Positions 12,953 to 21,734 of a DNA stretch of 43,840 nt are shown here, one piece after another. Source of the stretch: a virus. Location: positions 1 through 43,840 of the IMG/VR virus record IMGVR_UViG_3300025010_000110; one strand, 5' to 3'. The notes under the pieces were generated by a model, which worked only from the letters and a program-made list of their open reading frames with translations, did not search any database and was not told the origin of the DNA. The position numbers were made by a program, and so were the translations under genes. How positions within the stretch are numbered: position 1 is the stretch's first letter; every line of letters starts with the position of its first letter.

Positions 12953-14637
12953 AAATAGTAGAACCAAAATATACAATTTTAACAAGCATGGATAGACATG
13001 AGATTCTGAAGCACCTGGAGTTTGCAGGTAGGATTTGTTACAAGTCTCAAGCCAAAGAGGGCAGTGCAGCCAATTTTGTAAAGAACACTATAATGAGCAA
13101 GAATCACCAGAGTGTAATAGAACATTTTTCTGTGTCTGTATTGTTTATGATTGACAGAGGCTGTTATGATGCTGAGACAGAAGTTCTAACAGAACAAGGG
13201 TGGAAGTTTTTTAAAGATGTTGTTTTTGAAGATAAAATAGCCTGTTTGTCAGATGAAGGTGAGCTTTTTTTTGATAAGCAAACGGATGCGCCACTTAATT
13301 ATTGGTATGAAGGTGATTTACTTCATTTTAAATCTACTATGATAGACCTTAATGTAACACCTGATCACAGAATGTGGGTTTTTGACTATGATAAAAGATC
13401 AGCTTCCACAAAAATATGGAAATTTTTAAAAGCATCTAATTTAAAAAATAGGCGTTATAAATTTGAAAAGACGTGCAATATTTGGCAGGGGAATACTCCC
13501 ATTATAACTATTAAAAAACATCCTACAAAATACAATAAGTTTCCAGAGAGAGTGTTCACTTATAAGGAAACACTCAGCTTATTTGAATTGCTAGGTTTGT
13601 GGATAACAGATGGCTCTTACAGGTGTGGCCATGGAGTAGGAGGGTCACAGGTGATTATATCCCAGACAAAAAAAGAAGGGGTATCCCGAATAAAGGAGTT
13701 ATGTGGGCTTCTGGGATTTCACTATTTGCACTATAAAAATGAAATCAGAATTGAAAATGAACGATTGAAAGTTTTGGTAGAATCTTTTTTTGGTAAGGGT
13801 GCCAAGACCTTTACTGCTAAAGTACCATCCGTCATAAAAAACTCCAACTCTGAATTAATATCCAGTTTTTTACAAGGAGTTATTTTAGGGGATGGTTCTA
13901 TCCACAAAAAAAATAAACACACTGTTGTTTACACTTCTTCTAAATTATTTGCAGACGATTTACAAGAGCTGTTTTTAAAGATAGGAAAGTCTGCTTCTAT
14001 TAGGGAAATAGCCCCTCGCAAAAGAGTATTCCCTAGTGGAGTGGTATCTGATTGTAAAAAAAGTTATGTAGTATCTGTTGCTGAAAAAGAGAGCAGTGTT
14101 CATTTGCTAAATAAAAAGGTAGCTTCTAGTTTTGGAGAAAAAAATAAATACAGAGGATATGTTTACTGCCTAACTGTACCAGGACACAGGTTGTATGTTA
14201 GACGCAAGGGCAAAGCTGTCTGGTGTGGTAACTGCTCACATGAGTTGGTAAGACACAGACTAGCCAGCTTTTCCCAGAGTTCTACCAGATACTGCAACTA
14301 CAGCAAGGACAAGTTTGGGAATGAGTTGACATTTATTTTACCATGCTTTTTGGAAAAAGACACCATAAAATATCAGCTGTGGGAATCAGCTATGCTGGAT
14401 GCAGAAGAATTTTATTTAGGACTTTTGAAAGAAGGAGCAAGTCCACAGGAAGCCAGGTCTGTACTACCAAATTCACTGATGACAGAGATTGTGGTCACTG
14501 CAAATTTAAGAGAGTGGCTACACATATTTGAATTGAGATGTAGTCCAGCAGCACACCCACAGATGCGAGAGATTATGATTCCACTGAGAAAGACAATGCA
14601 GACTATATTACCAGAAATATTTGGAGAACCAGTATGA
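12949..14637 (+). CDS. thyX: ThyX flavin-dependent thymidylate synthase interrupted by an intein
   Basis: Makes dTMP from dUMP with FAD and methylene-tetrahydrofolate. N-extein residues 1-71 (EFAGRICYKS, HQSVIEHFSVSV). Intein residues 72-428. C-extein 429-562 beginning CSHELVRHRLASFSQSSTRY, which carries the ThyX signature RHRxxSxxxxSxR, and later a conserved REWLHIFELRC-PAAHPQ segment. Spliced length would be 205 aa, normal for ThyX. The insertion is immediately before the active-site signature, a typical conserved intein target. The precursor is coupled to its neighbours at both ends. Confidence 0.9.
   Translation: MKIVEPKYTILTSMDRHEILKHLEFAGRICYKSQAKEGSAANFVKNTIMSKNHQSVIEHFSVSVLFMIDRGCYDAETEVLTEQGWKFFKDVVFEDKIACLSDEGELFFDKQTDAPLNYWYEGDLLHFKSTMIDLNVTPDHRMWVFDYDKRSASTKIWKFLKASNLKNRRYKFEKTCNIWQGNTPIITIKKHPTKYNKFPERVFTYKETLSLFELLGLWITDGSYRCGHGVGGSQVIISQTKKEGVSRIKELCGLLGFHYLHYKNEIRIENERLKVLVESFFGKGAKTFTAKVPSVIKNSNSELISSFLQGVILGDGSIHKKNKHTVVYTSSKLFADDLQELFLKIGKSASIREIAPRKRVFPSGVVSDCKKSYVVSVAEKESSVHLLNKKVASSFGEKNKYRGYVYCLTVPGHRLYVRRKGKAVWCGNCSHELVRHRLASFSQSSTRYCNYSKDKFGNELTFILPCFLEKDTIKYQLWESAMLDAEEFYLGLLKEGASPQEARSVLPNSLMTEIVVTANLREWLHIFELRCSPAAHPQMREIMIPLRKTMQTILPEIFGEPV
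13162..14232 (+). mobile_element. ThyX intein with LAGLIDADG homing endonuclease, 357 aa
   Basis: Cys72 starts block A (CYDAETEVLTEQGW). Block B is VTPDHRMW. The two LAGLIDADG helices are LFELLGLWITDGS and FLQGVILGDGS. The C-terminal block is VYCLTVPGHRLYVRRKG, ending CGN before the +1 Cys. The penultimate residue is Gly rather than the usual His, which may slow or alter Asn cyclisation. The segment is more AT-rich and uses more T-ending codons than the flanking exteins, a sign of later arrival. Confidence 0.9.
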
Positions 14638-14975
14638 AATTACAGGATATAAAAGTAGGTACATGGGTACAGAGATTGTGCAACACTCCCTATGAGATAG
14701 CAGGTAGGAAAGGAATCATCACAGCAGTAGGGGAAGAGTTCTTGCTCCTGAAGAACTGGGATGATGAAACCAATACTTTTGTGTGTGAACAGAAAAAGAT
14801 GATTGCAAACCTTGTCAATAACTACCTTGGGGTGAGTGATCCTTTGGAGTGTGTTGTAAAGGGCTGTACAAACCGGAAGGGCCAGGGAGAGTTTTTGGGT
14901 TCCATTTGCTCCTGCTGTGTAGAAAGGCATTTTCCCGGAACAAGGTTCAGGGCTTATCTAACAGGTGAAAGATGA
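14634..14975 (+). CDS. Hypothetical protein with C-terminal zinc-finger-like cysteines
   Basis: 113 aa, ATGA overlap with thyX. The N-terminal half looks like a small beta barrel (VGTWVQRL, GRKGIITAVGEEFLLLKNW). The C-terminal part has CVVKGC, CSCCVERH. No known family. Confidence 0.5.
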   Translation: MKLQDIKVGTWVQRLCNTPYEIAGRKGIITAVGEEFLLLKNWDDETNTFVCEQKKMIANLVNNYLGVSDPLECVVKGCTNRKGQGEFLGSICSCCVERHFPGTRFRAYLTGER

Positions 14976-15115
14976 AAACAAATCAGGCAACACTTGTAAG
15001 CTGTGCAGAGAATCATCCCAGAATAGAATTTTATAAAGAACAGAACCCCAACGGCTGCCCAGTGTGCGTAGCCAAGGCTAGGAGAAATGAGAGAACAGAA
15101 ACTAAAAAAGTTTAG
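14972..15115 (+). CDS. Small protein with CPVC motif, 47 aa
   Basis: ATGA overlap with the gene before; overlaps the next by 29 bases. One C...H pair upstream (SCAENHP) and CPVC downstream give a possible zinc site. Arg/Lys-rich C-terminus. Role unknown. Confidence 0.45.
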   Translation: MKTNQATLVSCAENHPRIEFYKEQNPNGCPVCVAKARRNERTETKKV

Positions 15116-15320
15116 CAGCATCAAAGATTTATTTCTGAAAAACGAGAAAATAATGTATAATACTCTTGTAAACAACGTGGACATGGCCTGTTACTGGGAG
15201 TTCTTCCGGCAAGGGCTGTTCACTTGCAGGGCAGACAGAACACACGTACTGACCAAAAAAGGAAAAGAACATGCAGAGCAACTTTACTTTTCACAATCTC
15301 CAGCACAAAAAGTTACATGA
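15087..15320 (+). CDS. Hypothetical protein, 77 aa
   Basis: Good ribosome-binding site (TAGGAG) before the ATG, despite a 29-base overlap with the previous gene. Possible winged-helix shape (DLFLKNEKIMYNTLVNN, FRQGLFTCR, THVLTKKGKEHAEQ). Contains a TGTATAAT promoter-like box at 15154-15161. Function unknown. Confidence 0.45.
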   Translation: MREQKLKKFSSIKDLFLKNEKIMYNTLVNNVDMACYWEFFRQGLFTCRADRTHVLTKKGKEHAEQLYFSQSPAQKVT

Positions 15321-15528
15321 AAGCGAAGCAGGGTACATGTTTGTGGTGTACAAGGACACCAGAGCAGTAGCCTTTCATGTATTCCTGAAGAACGGCAGCA
15401 GCTATCCGGTGAAAGAGGACTTCAAGGAAAAGAAGTGGGCGTGGGAGTACAGTCAAGATGGATTGGCTAATAGGAAATTCAGAGAACTGAAGAAAAACCC
15501 AATGTTGGGAATAGTGAGGACAATATGA
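15271..15528 (+). CDS. Hypothetical protein, 85 aa
   Basis: ATG after AAAAGGAAAAGAAC, inside the end of the previous gene; an ATG at 15337 is a shorter alternative. Beta-rich centre with Lys/Trp-rich C-terminal half. Coupled to rtcB by ATGA. Confidence 0.45.
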   Translation: MQSNFTFHNLQHKKLHESEAGYMFVVYKDTRAVAFHVFLKNGSSYPVKEDFKEKKWAWEYSQDGLANRKFRELKKNPMLGIVRTI

Positions 15529-16679
15529 AAATCATAAGCACTGAGAAAGTACCAATAAAAATGTGGTTAAATGACATTGAAGATGGAGCGTTGGGGCAAG
15601 CTAAGAATGTGGCCAATCTGCCTTTCATATTCAAGCATTTTGCAGTAATGCCAGACTCACATCAAGGCTATGGTATGCCTATTGGGGGTGTTTTAGCTAC
15701 TAAAGGTGTGGTTGTGCCAAATGCTGTAGGTGTAGACATTGGCTGTGGCATGTGTGCTGTAAAAACTAATGTGTATGGTATCGAAAAGGAAACTCTTAAA
15801 ACTATCATGGGTGAGATAAGAAACTCCATTCCTGTTGGATTTAAACATCACGAAAAAGAACAGGAGTGGAGTGGATTTGATGACGCTCCTATTTCTATTG
15901 GTGTAATAGATCAACAGTTAAGTTCAGCAAGAAAACAACTTGGAACCCTAGGTGGTGGGAATCATTTTATTGAAGTACAGAAAGACAGGGATGGACTTGT
16001 GTGGATTATGATTCACTCCGGCAGTAGAAACTTTGGGCTGAAGATTGCATCGGAGTACCACAAAAAAGCGTTGCATTTTTGCAAGCAATGGTACTCTCAG
16101 CTTCCAGATGAAGAACTTGCTTTTCTCCCAATCGAAACCCAAGAAGCAAAAGAGTATATGGAAGCTATGAATTACGCTCTTGAGTTTGCCAGAGAAAATA
16201 GATTCAACATGATTGACAGGATCAAGGGTGTTTTTGAAAATGTAATTCCTGGTGCTGACTTTGAGGAAATCATAAATATTCATCACAACTATGCAGCCTG
16301 GGAGCACCACTTTGACCAAAATGTTATTGTTCACCGGAAAGGAGCCACCTCTGCAAAAATTGGGGAGATCGGGATTATACCGGGAAGTCAGGGTACTAAG
16401 AGCTACATAGTAAGAGGTCTAGGTAATCCTGATTCTTTTATGTCATGTTCCCATGGGGCCGGAAGAAAGATGGGTAGAAAGCAAGCGTCCAGAGAACTTG
16501 ATTTAGAAACTGAAAAGAAAATACTTGATGATCAGGGAATTATTCATGGTATCAGAAACATAGCAGATCTTGATGAAGCTGCTGGAGCCTATAAGGATAT
16601 TTATGAAGTAATGTATAATCAAAGAGACCTTGTAGAAATTGTTGAAGAATTAACTCCATTGGGTGTAATTAAGGGATAG
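15525..16679 (+). CDS. rtcB: RtcB RNA-splicing/repair ligase
   Basis: Joins RNA 2',3'-cyclic phosphate or 3'-phosphate ends to 5'-OH ends using GTP and Mn2+. All hallmark motifs are present: VDIGCGM (Asp71, metal-binding Cys74), GGGNHF (142-147), IHHNYA (251-256) and SHGAGR with the guanylylated His309. At 384 aa it is slightly shorter than the E. coli enzyme (about 408 aa). In phages RNA ligases counter host anticodon nucleases by mending cut tRNAs; the presence of a tRNA-like element in this window fits an RNA-repair theme but does not prove it. Confidence 0.92.
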   Translation: MKIISTEKVPIKMWLNDIEDGALGQAKNVANLPFIFKHFAVMPDSHQGYGMPIGGVLATKGVVVPNAVGVDIGCGMCAVKTNVYGIEKETLKTIMGEIRNSIPVGFKHHEKEQEWSGFDDAPISIGVIDQQLSSARKQLGTLGGGNHFIEVQKDRDGLVWIMIHSGSRNFGLKIASEYHKKALHFCKQWYSQLPDEELAFLPIETQEAKEYMEAMNYALEFARENRFNMIDRIKGVFENVIPGADFEEIINIHHNYAAWEHHFDQNVIVHRKGATSAKIGEIGIIPGSQGTKSYIVRGLGNPDSFMSCSHGAGRKMGRKQASRELDLETEKKILDDQGIIHGIRNIADLDEAAGAYKDIYEVMYNQRDLVEIVEELTPLGVIKG

Positions 16680-16682
16680 TTT

Positions 16683-17375
16683 GTGAAGAAATACAAAGTA
16701 ATACTAATTGATGTGCCCTGGCTCTACAGGGACAAGGCCAGAGCTGGCAAAAGGGGTTGTGAGTTCCAATACCCCTGTCTCTCAATGGAAGACCTCAGAA
16801 GGCTTCCTATGGGCATACTGACAGAGAAGGACAGTGTTATATTTATGTGGGCAACTTTCCCCATGCTAAACAATGCACTGGAGCTGATCAAGTGTTGGGG
16901 CTTCAAGTATGTAACTGGGGGGTTTACCTGGGTCAAGACAAACAAAGATGGCAGTATTTTTATGGGCATGGGAGCTGCTGGTAGTCGCAGCAATGCAGAG
17001 GTATGTCTTATGGCAAGAAAGGGAAAAGGGGTTAAGCGAGTACACAAGGGAATACCCAATACACAGCTTCATCCCAGACTGAAGCACTCAGAGAAGCCTA
17101 AGAAGTTCAGGGAAGACATTGAGAAGCTGTTTGGTGATGTCAGCAGGGTAGAGATTTTCGCAAGGGACCGTGCTCTAGGGTGGTCAAGCATCGGTCTGGA
17201 CATAGATGGGAGAAATATAAGAGAAGTTCTCCGGGAAGCACAGGCTGACAACATGGTAGATAATTTAGCACAAGCTGTAGGAGTACCCAGAAAGTATATT
17301 GATGGCAGCAATGGTGGTACTCCTTTACAGCCAATGATTAAGAAAATTATTGAAAAGGAGGAAGGCAATGGATGA
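16683..17375 (+). CDS. MT-A70 family adenine methyltransferase
   Basis: 230 aa. The catalytic motif is DVPW at about residues 10-13, a variant of DPPW, followed by YPCLSMEDLRRLP. Then come FMWATFPMLNNALELIKCWGFKYVTGGFTWVKT and the HSEKPKKFREDIEKL segment typical of phage and bacterial MT-A70 enzymes. It transfers methyl from S-adenosylmethionine to N6 of adenine, here most likely in DNA to evade restriction. The last about 40 residues, after a normal domain end, have no known match. The next gene overlaps by 8 bases. Confidence 0.85.
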   Translation: MKKYKVILIDVPWLYRDKARAGKRGCEFQYPCLSMEDLRRLPMGILTEKDSVIFMWATFPMLNNALELIKCWGFKYVTGGFTWVKTNKDGSIFMGMGAAGSRSNAEVCLMARKGKGVKRVHKGIPNTQLHPRLKHSEKPKKFREDIEKLFGDVSRVEIFARDRALGWSSIGLDIDGRNIREVLREAQADNMVDNLAQAVGVPRKYIDGSNGGTPLQPMIKKIIEKEEGNG

Positions 17376-17541
17376 TCCTTTGAAAAAGTTCACTGTAACC
17401 GTATCATACAGAACATCGTTGACCAGATCAATTAACTGTACCAACAAGGAACAGGCAGAGAGGTATGGGCAGAGATTAGCAGATGACAACTCAGAAAGTG
17501 GAGCTGAAGATGTAAGTGTTTCCGTAGAGGAGGAAAAGTGA
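17368..17541 (+). CDS. Hypothetical protein, 57 aa
   Basis: ATG at 17368 behind AAGGAGGAAGGCA, overlapping the methyltransferase end. Sequence resembles a small alpha/beta fold with an acidic tail (SVSVEEEK). No recognised family. Confidence 0.5.
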   Translation: MDDPLKKFTVTVSYRTSLTRSINCTNKEQAERYGQRLADDNSESGAEDVSVSVEEEK

Positions 17542-17768
17542 ACATACGAGAACTAATTGAGAAACATGCCAGAGACAACGGCTATGATGGCTTGTTCTGC
17601 CCCGGTGAATGTGCTTGTGAGATAGGAGACCTTGCTCCATGTGGAGGAGAAGCTGACTGTGTACTCAGCTGTGAGTTTGGGTACAAATCAAAGTGTAATG
17701 AGAACTGTTCCTATCACAGCGATTGTGACTGGCACATAGGCCCAACAAAGGAGGAAGAGAGTGTTTAA
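17538..17768 (+). CDS. Cysteine-rich protein, 76 aa
   Basis: GTG start overlapping the previous stop, after GAGGAGGAAAA. Ten cysteines (CPGECACE, APCG, DCVLSCE, CNENCSYHSDCDWH) suggest multiple metal sites. Similar Cys/His-rich small proteins are common in phages; function unknown. Confidence 0.55.
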   Translation: MNIRELIEKHARDNGYDGLFCPGECACEIGDLAPCGGEADCVLSCEFGYKSKCNENCSYHSDCDWHIGPTKEEESV

Positions 17769-18408
17769 TTGGATTAAGAAACAGTGGAGAGAACTAAAAC
17801 AGGATCTATTTGTGGAGTATAATTCGGGACTGTTTGAGATGCAGAAAAAGTATGTGTCCATAGAGGGCACAAGAGTCAAGGACTTGGTACACAAGCCACA
17901 AGGCTTTGAAGCTGCTTTTATAAACAGCTATGACGACAAGATCATGCTTTCCAAGTGGATTAGTGCTATCTCCAGCAGGTACAGGGCCAAAGTGCAGACC
18001 AAGAGCTACCCACTGGTGGACAATGGGTCTGTGAGGTATTTAACAATAGTCACTGTGCTCAAGCAGGGCAGGGACAAAATGAAGACAAGAGTTAAGAAGT
18101 TAAATGTCTTAAGGGGAGGAAGTGTGTTTCTTGATGGCAACCCAGAGAACACAAGAATAGCAGTGAAATCACTTCCGGGAAGCACTACTGTTTCAGCTTT
18201 TGTGCAGGACGAAGGAACAAAGATTGATGTCCCAAAGATCACATCAGGCATGATTATGGTAGATGTACCGGAGGAAATGAAAGAAAGACCTGACATGAGA
18301 ATGGAAAGGATGAAGTCTGTAATCAGAGCATCGGAGCAAGAGCACAAGGATGTGACCATGAACCCAGAGATATTTGGAAACAATGTAAAGGAGACATGCA
18401 ATGGCTGA
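17761..18408 (+). CDS. Hypothetical protein, 215 aa
   Basis: GTG start after AAGGAGGAAGAGA. Begins with an amphipathic helix (MFNWIKKQWRELKQ); the rest is mixed with a long charged C-terminal helix. No motif I can assign. Overlaps both neighbours by 8 bases. Confidence 0.55.
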   Translation: MFNWIKKQWRELKQDLFVEYNSGLFEMQKKYVSIEGTRVKDLVHKPQGFEAAFINSYDDKIMLSKWISAISSRYRAKVQTKSYPLVDNGSVRYLTIVTVLKQGRDKMKTRVKKLNVLRGGSVFLDGNPENTRIAVKSLPGSTTVSAFVQDEGTKIDVPKITSGMIMVDVPEEMKERPDMRMERMKSVIRASEQEHKDVTMNPEIFGNNVKETCNG

Positions 18409-18799
18409 CAACGTAAACCATCCCACCCACTACACCTCACATCCATCAGGTGTGGAGTGCATAGACATCGTAGAGCAGTTAAACTTCAACCTAGGCAATG
18501 CGTTCAAGTATGTGTTCAGGTACACTCTGAAGAACGGAGTAGAGGACCTGAAGAAAGCACATTGGTACTGCAAGAGAGAATTGGCAAGGGTAAACAATCT
18601 ACCCGATGTTAGCTGTGCAAGCGCAAGTGAGGCCAGAGAGACTATGTCTAAGATATTTGACTTGGTCCGGCAGGAACCCAATCAGGGCATAGCAGAGATC
18701 TACAAGAATCTTGTGCTGTGTCACTTCAGGGGAACCACAGCACCCCAGATGTCTGAGAAACTGCACAAAGTAATTCAACTCATCGAGCAATGCCAATAA
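18401..18799 (+). CDS. DUF3310-like phage protein
   Basis: 132 aa. The N-terminus VNHPTHYTSHPSGVECIDIVEQLNFNLGNAFKYVFRY, then LKKAHWYCKREL, is the characteristic core of DUF3310 (NHP-HY-G-ECID, GN-IKYL-R, D--KA--Y). The family is widespread in phages, and its biochemical role is unproven. The following helicase starts inside its last codons. Confidence 0.8.
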   Translation: MADNVNHPTHYTSHPSGVECIDIVEQLNFNLGNAFKYVFRYTLKNGVEDLKKAHWYCKRELARVNNLPDVSCASASEARETMSKIFDLVRQEPNQGIAEIYKNLVLCHFRGTTAPQMSEKLHKVIQLIEQCQ

Positions 18800-20829
18800 A
18801 AGAAGCAGTCTTTAGCAAGGGCATTTTCAACATAAAGTTCAAGTACCTACCCGGCAACGAGTGGGGAGAGTGCTTGGCTTTTGTGAAAGCATTGCCTAAC
18901 CGAACCTTTGATGGCAAGTCTATGCTATGGAAAGTACCTCATACCAAAGAGGTGGAGGACAAGCTCAGAGCACATGGGTTTAAGATCATTGGTCTGGACA
19001 AAACCAAGACCTACAACTTCCCAAAGACTGATTATAGATCCCAGTACATGCCTGTGCCCATAGATGAGACCTTGTTCCCTACTCTCAGAGCATATCAGAT
19101 TGAGTGTGTGAAGTTTCTGGAGTGGAGAAAGGGTAATGCACTGATAGCAGACCAGATGGGATGTGTGTGTGGCACCATGCCCATTACTATAAAAGATAGC
19201 ACTGGGGAGATCAGAAGAATAAGTCTTGAGCAAGCCTATCACTATCAGTTTCTACAACCTTTTAAAATCAGAAGCATGAATGAGACCAAGTTCTGTTTTA
19301 CTTTTAATAGCTTCAATAGAATAGTCTGTAGTGGTACAAAAGAAACCGTGCTTGTGGTCACTAAAAAAGGTTACAGGGTAAGACTCACAGCAGACCACGA
19401 GGTTAGAACATTCAAAGGTTGGGAACCCATAGGCAGTCTTAATGATGGACTACCTCTGCATTACATAGCTATCAATGCAGAGATAAGGATAAATATAGTT
19501 GTCTGGGATGAGATTGTCTCAATTACTCCAGATGGAAAGTCTGAGTGTTATGACATCATAATGAGAAACCCTCATAGAAACTTTGTGGCTTATGGAGTAG
19601 TGGTGCATAACTGTGGAAAGACAGCAGAATCACTTTCTTATGTAAAGCTACACCCAGAGAAAAGACCTGTCTTGATTGTTGTCAATGCACCTATTAAAAA
19701 GCAGTGGGAAAGAGAATACCCTAGGTGGGTGTTTAAAGAGGACATCAAGATATTATATGGAAAAACTCCTGTACTGACCGATAGCTATCCAGTTTATATA
19801 ATTAACTATGACATCTTGGACGCATGGAAACAGATACTTATTGATGAGCACATTCAGATTGTGATAGCCGATGAAATAACCGCTTTGTCCAAATCAAGTT
19901 CTAAAAGGTCTAAGGCTATGAGAGCTATTGTCAAAAAGACCAGAGCAGATTTCATAGCAATGTCGGGCACACCAATTAAGAAAAGGCCAGCTCAATTCTT
20001 TACAGTCCTCAATATGATAGATCCTATTAGTTTCCCCGATGAGTGGAAGTTCCTGAATAGGTACTGCAAGCCCCGGCACAATGGGTTTTCACTGGTGTAT
20101 GACGGCTGTAGCAATGTAGAGGAGCTGTATTCTAAAGTGCAACCCCTGATGATACGTAGAACCAAAGAAGATGTGCTGAAAGAACTTCCTGTGAGAACCA
20201 GAACTGTAGTCCCACTGTCCATTGAGACCAAGTACATGGAAGATTGGCAGGACATACTAAATCCGGGCATGGGGGCCAGAGAACTTAGGGAAAGAGTGGA
20301 GTCACTAAAGAACAGTGCATACAAGTACAAAGAAGCCAGTTGTATTGAGTGGATAAAGAACAAGTTGGAAGAGGTGGAAAAGTTGGTTGTGTTTGCATAC
20401 CACACTTCAGTGGTGGACAGCTTACACCTTGCTTTCCGGCAGCAGTCCAGAAAGATATATGGATCAACTTCACTTAGTGATAGAGATTTCTACATACAGG
20501 AGTTCATCAACAGTGATAAAGTAAACCTGCTTGTAATGAACATTGTCAGTGGTGGTGTGGGAATTGATGGTTTGCAGAAAGTTTGTGACACCACTGCTTT
20601 TGTAGAGTTTGCCTGGAGTGCAGCAGATCACGATCAGGCCGAATCCAGGTTACACAGAATGGGGCAGCAGAACCCTGTGGACATATTCTACCTTATTGGA
20701 CCCGATACCATTGATGAGCACCTGATGGAAATAGTAGATGAGAGCATTAAGAATTTTAGTCTAGTCATAGAAGGAAAACAAGCAGGGGAAGATGACCTCC
20801 TGCTGAAACTGAAGGAGAAAGCAAAATGA
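18790..20829 (+). CDS. SNF2-type DNA helicase/translocase with a mini-intein in Walker A
   Basis: 679 aa precursor. The N-terminal about 75 residues resemble a HARP-like domain. N-extein ends ...ALIADQMG (residue 124); C-extein resumes CGKTAES, so splicing restores the Walker A DQMGCGKT (family pattern DEMGLGKT). Further helicase motifs: VIADEITALSK (motif II), MSGTPIKK (motif III), and QAESRLHRMGQQNPVDIFYL (motif VI). The mature protein would be 529 aa. Without splicing the ATP site is broken, so activity depends on splicing. Likely roles are fork remodelling or recombination. Confidence 0.88.
   Translation: MPIKEAVFSKGIFNIKFKYLPGNEWGECLAFVKALPNRTFDGKSMLWKVPHTKEVEDKLRAHGFKIIGLDKTKTYNFPKTDYRSQYMPVPIDETLFPTLRAYQIECVKFLEWRKGNALIADQMGCVCGTMPITIKDSTGEIRRISLEQAYHYQFLQPFKIRSMNETKFCFTFNSFNRIVCSGTKETVLVVTKKGYRVRLTADHEVRTFKGWEPIGSLNDGLPLHYIAINAEIRINIVVWDEIVSITPDGKSECYDIIMRNPHRNFVAYGVVVHNCGKTAESLSYVKLHPEKRPVLIVVNAPIKKQWEREYPRWVFKEDIKILYGKTPVLTDSYPVYIINYDILDAWKQILIDEHIQIVIADEITALSKSSSKRSKAMRAIVKKTRADFIAMSGTPIKKRPAQFFTVLNMIDPISFPDEWKFLNRYCKPRHNGFSLVYDGCSNVEELYSKVQPLMIRRTKEDVLKELPVRTRTVVPLSIETKYMEDWQDILNPGMGARELRERVESLKNSAYKYKEASCIEWIKNKLEEVEKLVVFAYHTSVVDSLHLAFRQQSRKIYGSTSLSDRDFYIQEFINSDKVNLLVMNIVSGGVGIDGLQKVCDTTAFVEFAWSAADHDQAESRLHRMGQQNPVDIFYLIGPDTIDEHLMEIVDESIKNFSLVIEGKQAGEDDLLLKLKEKAK
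19162..19611 (+). mobile_element. Mini-intein in the helicase P-loop, 150 aa
   Basis: Cys125 to Asn274. Blocks: CVCGTMPITIKDSTGEIRRI (A), RVRLTADHEVRTFKGWEPI (B), VVWDEIVSITPDGKSECYDI (F) and NFVAYGVVVHN before the +1 Cys (G). There is no endonuclease domain between B and F, so it can no longer home by itself. A second Cys at 127 could be confused with the nucleophile, but only Cys125 restores a proper Walker A. The F block resembles that of the free-standing Hint-HNH protein at 12030. Confidence 0.88.
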
Positions 20830-20981
20830 TGCAAAGACAAATTGGCATAAACAAATCAGCTTGGGAGAGTATGAGCCCTGAAGAGAAAATAGAATCACTG
20901 ATGTTCTTCATGCACAAACTGGACCTGATCACATGGAATGAAGAGTGTGAAGAAAAGAAGGAGACCACTGATGGAAACTAG
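20826..20981 (+). CDS. Hypothetical protein, 51 aa
   Basis: ATGA overlap with the helicase stop. Helical, acidic C-terminus. Overlaps the next start by 11 bases. Only the overlap pattern and lack of stops support it. Confidence 0.45.
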   Translation: MMQRQIGINKSAWESMSPEEKIESLMFFMHKLDLITWNEECEEKKETTDGN

Positions 20982-21300
20982 GACTACAACTGAAGTAAAA
21001 GTTTATATGCTCACACTTTCTCCGGTCAGAGGTACACTGGGTGAGAAGCATGTAGTTGTTCTTGCCTTTGAAAGAGAGAACCTTGTGCAGTGGTACAGAG
21101 GCCAGCTTGCAGACAAAGCATATCAAGTAGATGGGTATTACAGGTATTTCAGAGAAGGTACACCCCTGGAGCACTACTGTGATGTCCCCAAGCAGATATT
21201 TGACATTGGTGAGATGACAGCCTATGGGACCGGAATATTAGAAAAGTGGGTGAGTCTTGAGAGTCTGAAGCAAACAAAGATACCAATAATTGATGGATAG
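20971..21300 (+). CDS. Hypothetical protein, 109 aa
   Basis: ATG at 20971, 8 bases after AAGGAG; a longer frame from 20938 is possible but has no ribosome-binding site. Beta-rich N-terminal half (VYMLTLSPVRG, HVVVLAFERENL). No family recognised. Confidence 0.5.
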   Translation: METRTTTEVKVYMLTLSPVRGTLGEKHVVVLAFERENLVQWYRGQLADKAYQVDGYYRYFREGTPLEHYCDVPKQIFDIGEMTAYGTGILEKWVSLESLKQTKIPIIDG

Positions 21301-21308
21301 GAGGAAGT

Positions 21309-21539
21309 ATGAACAGAATCAAACAACTAACGGACTTACTCCGAGCAGAGCAAGAAGACCTTTCCTATGGAACCCAACAGATACTTGATATGATAGACAA
21401 AGAGTTTGAGGAGATCAAGGAAAAGTTGGAAGAGACTCTGGTGTGGATGGCTAAGAACACACACCAGTTTGATAGCAATCCTACAATGTGGGTGGATGCA
21501 GAAATCATCGAGGGCAACCTAAAACAGATTTGTATATAG
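21309..21539 (+). CDS. Small acidic helical protein, 76 aa
   Basis: Strong ribosome-binding site (TAGGAGGAAGT). Two amphipathic helices with Glu-rich heptads (EFEEIKEKLEETL) suggest a short coiled coil. Function unknown. Confidence 0.55.
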   Translation: MNRIKQLTDLLRAEQEDLSYGTQQILDMIDKEFEEIKEKLEETLVWMAKNTHQFDSNPTMWVDAEIIEGNLKQICI

Positions 21540-21553
21540 AAAGGAAGTGGATT

Positions 21554-21733
21554 ATGGCAGAGATAGCTCCTATTTTAGTACGTTCATGGAGATGTATTAA
21601 CTGTTCAAATGAAAAACACCCATGTATTTTGATGATGGTTAATTGCAATGGCTCAGAAGATACTCCATCAAATTGCATACATGAGAACCAGCAAGCTAAT
21701 TGGGAACCTTATAAAGAGGAATTTAGGGTATAA
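21554..21733 (+). CDS. Small Cys-rich protein, 59 aa
   Basis: ATG at 21554 after AAGGAAGTGGATT. The pattern WRCINCSN, PCILMMVNCNG, NCIH suggests a zinc or disulfide fold; such short Cys proteins recur in phages. It ends one base before the helicase start. Confidence 0.5.
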   Translation: MAEIAPILVRSWRCINCSNEKHPCILMMVNCNGSEDTPSNCIHENQQANWEPYKEEFRV

Positions 21734-21734
21734 T

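Noticed and set aside
21648-21734. N-terminal extension of the DnaB-like helicase
   Set aside because: These 29 codons run through the small Cys-rich gene, and the helicase pattern starts only at 21735.
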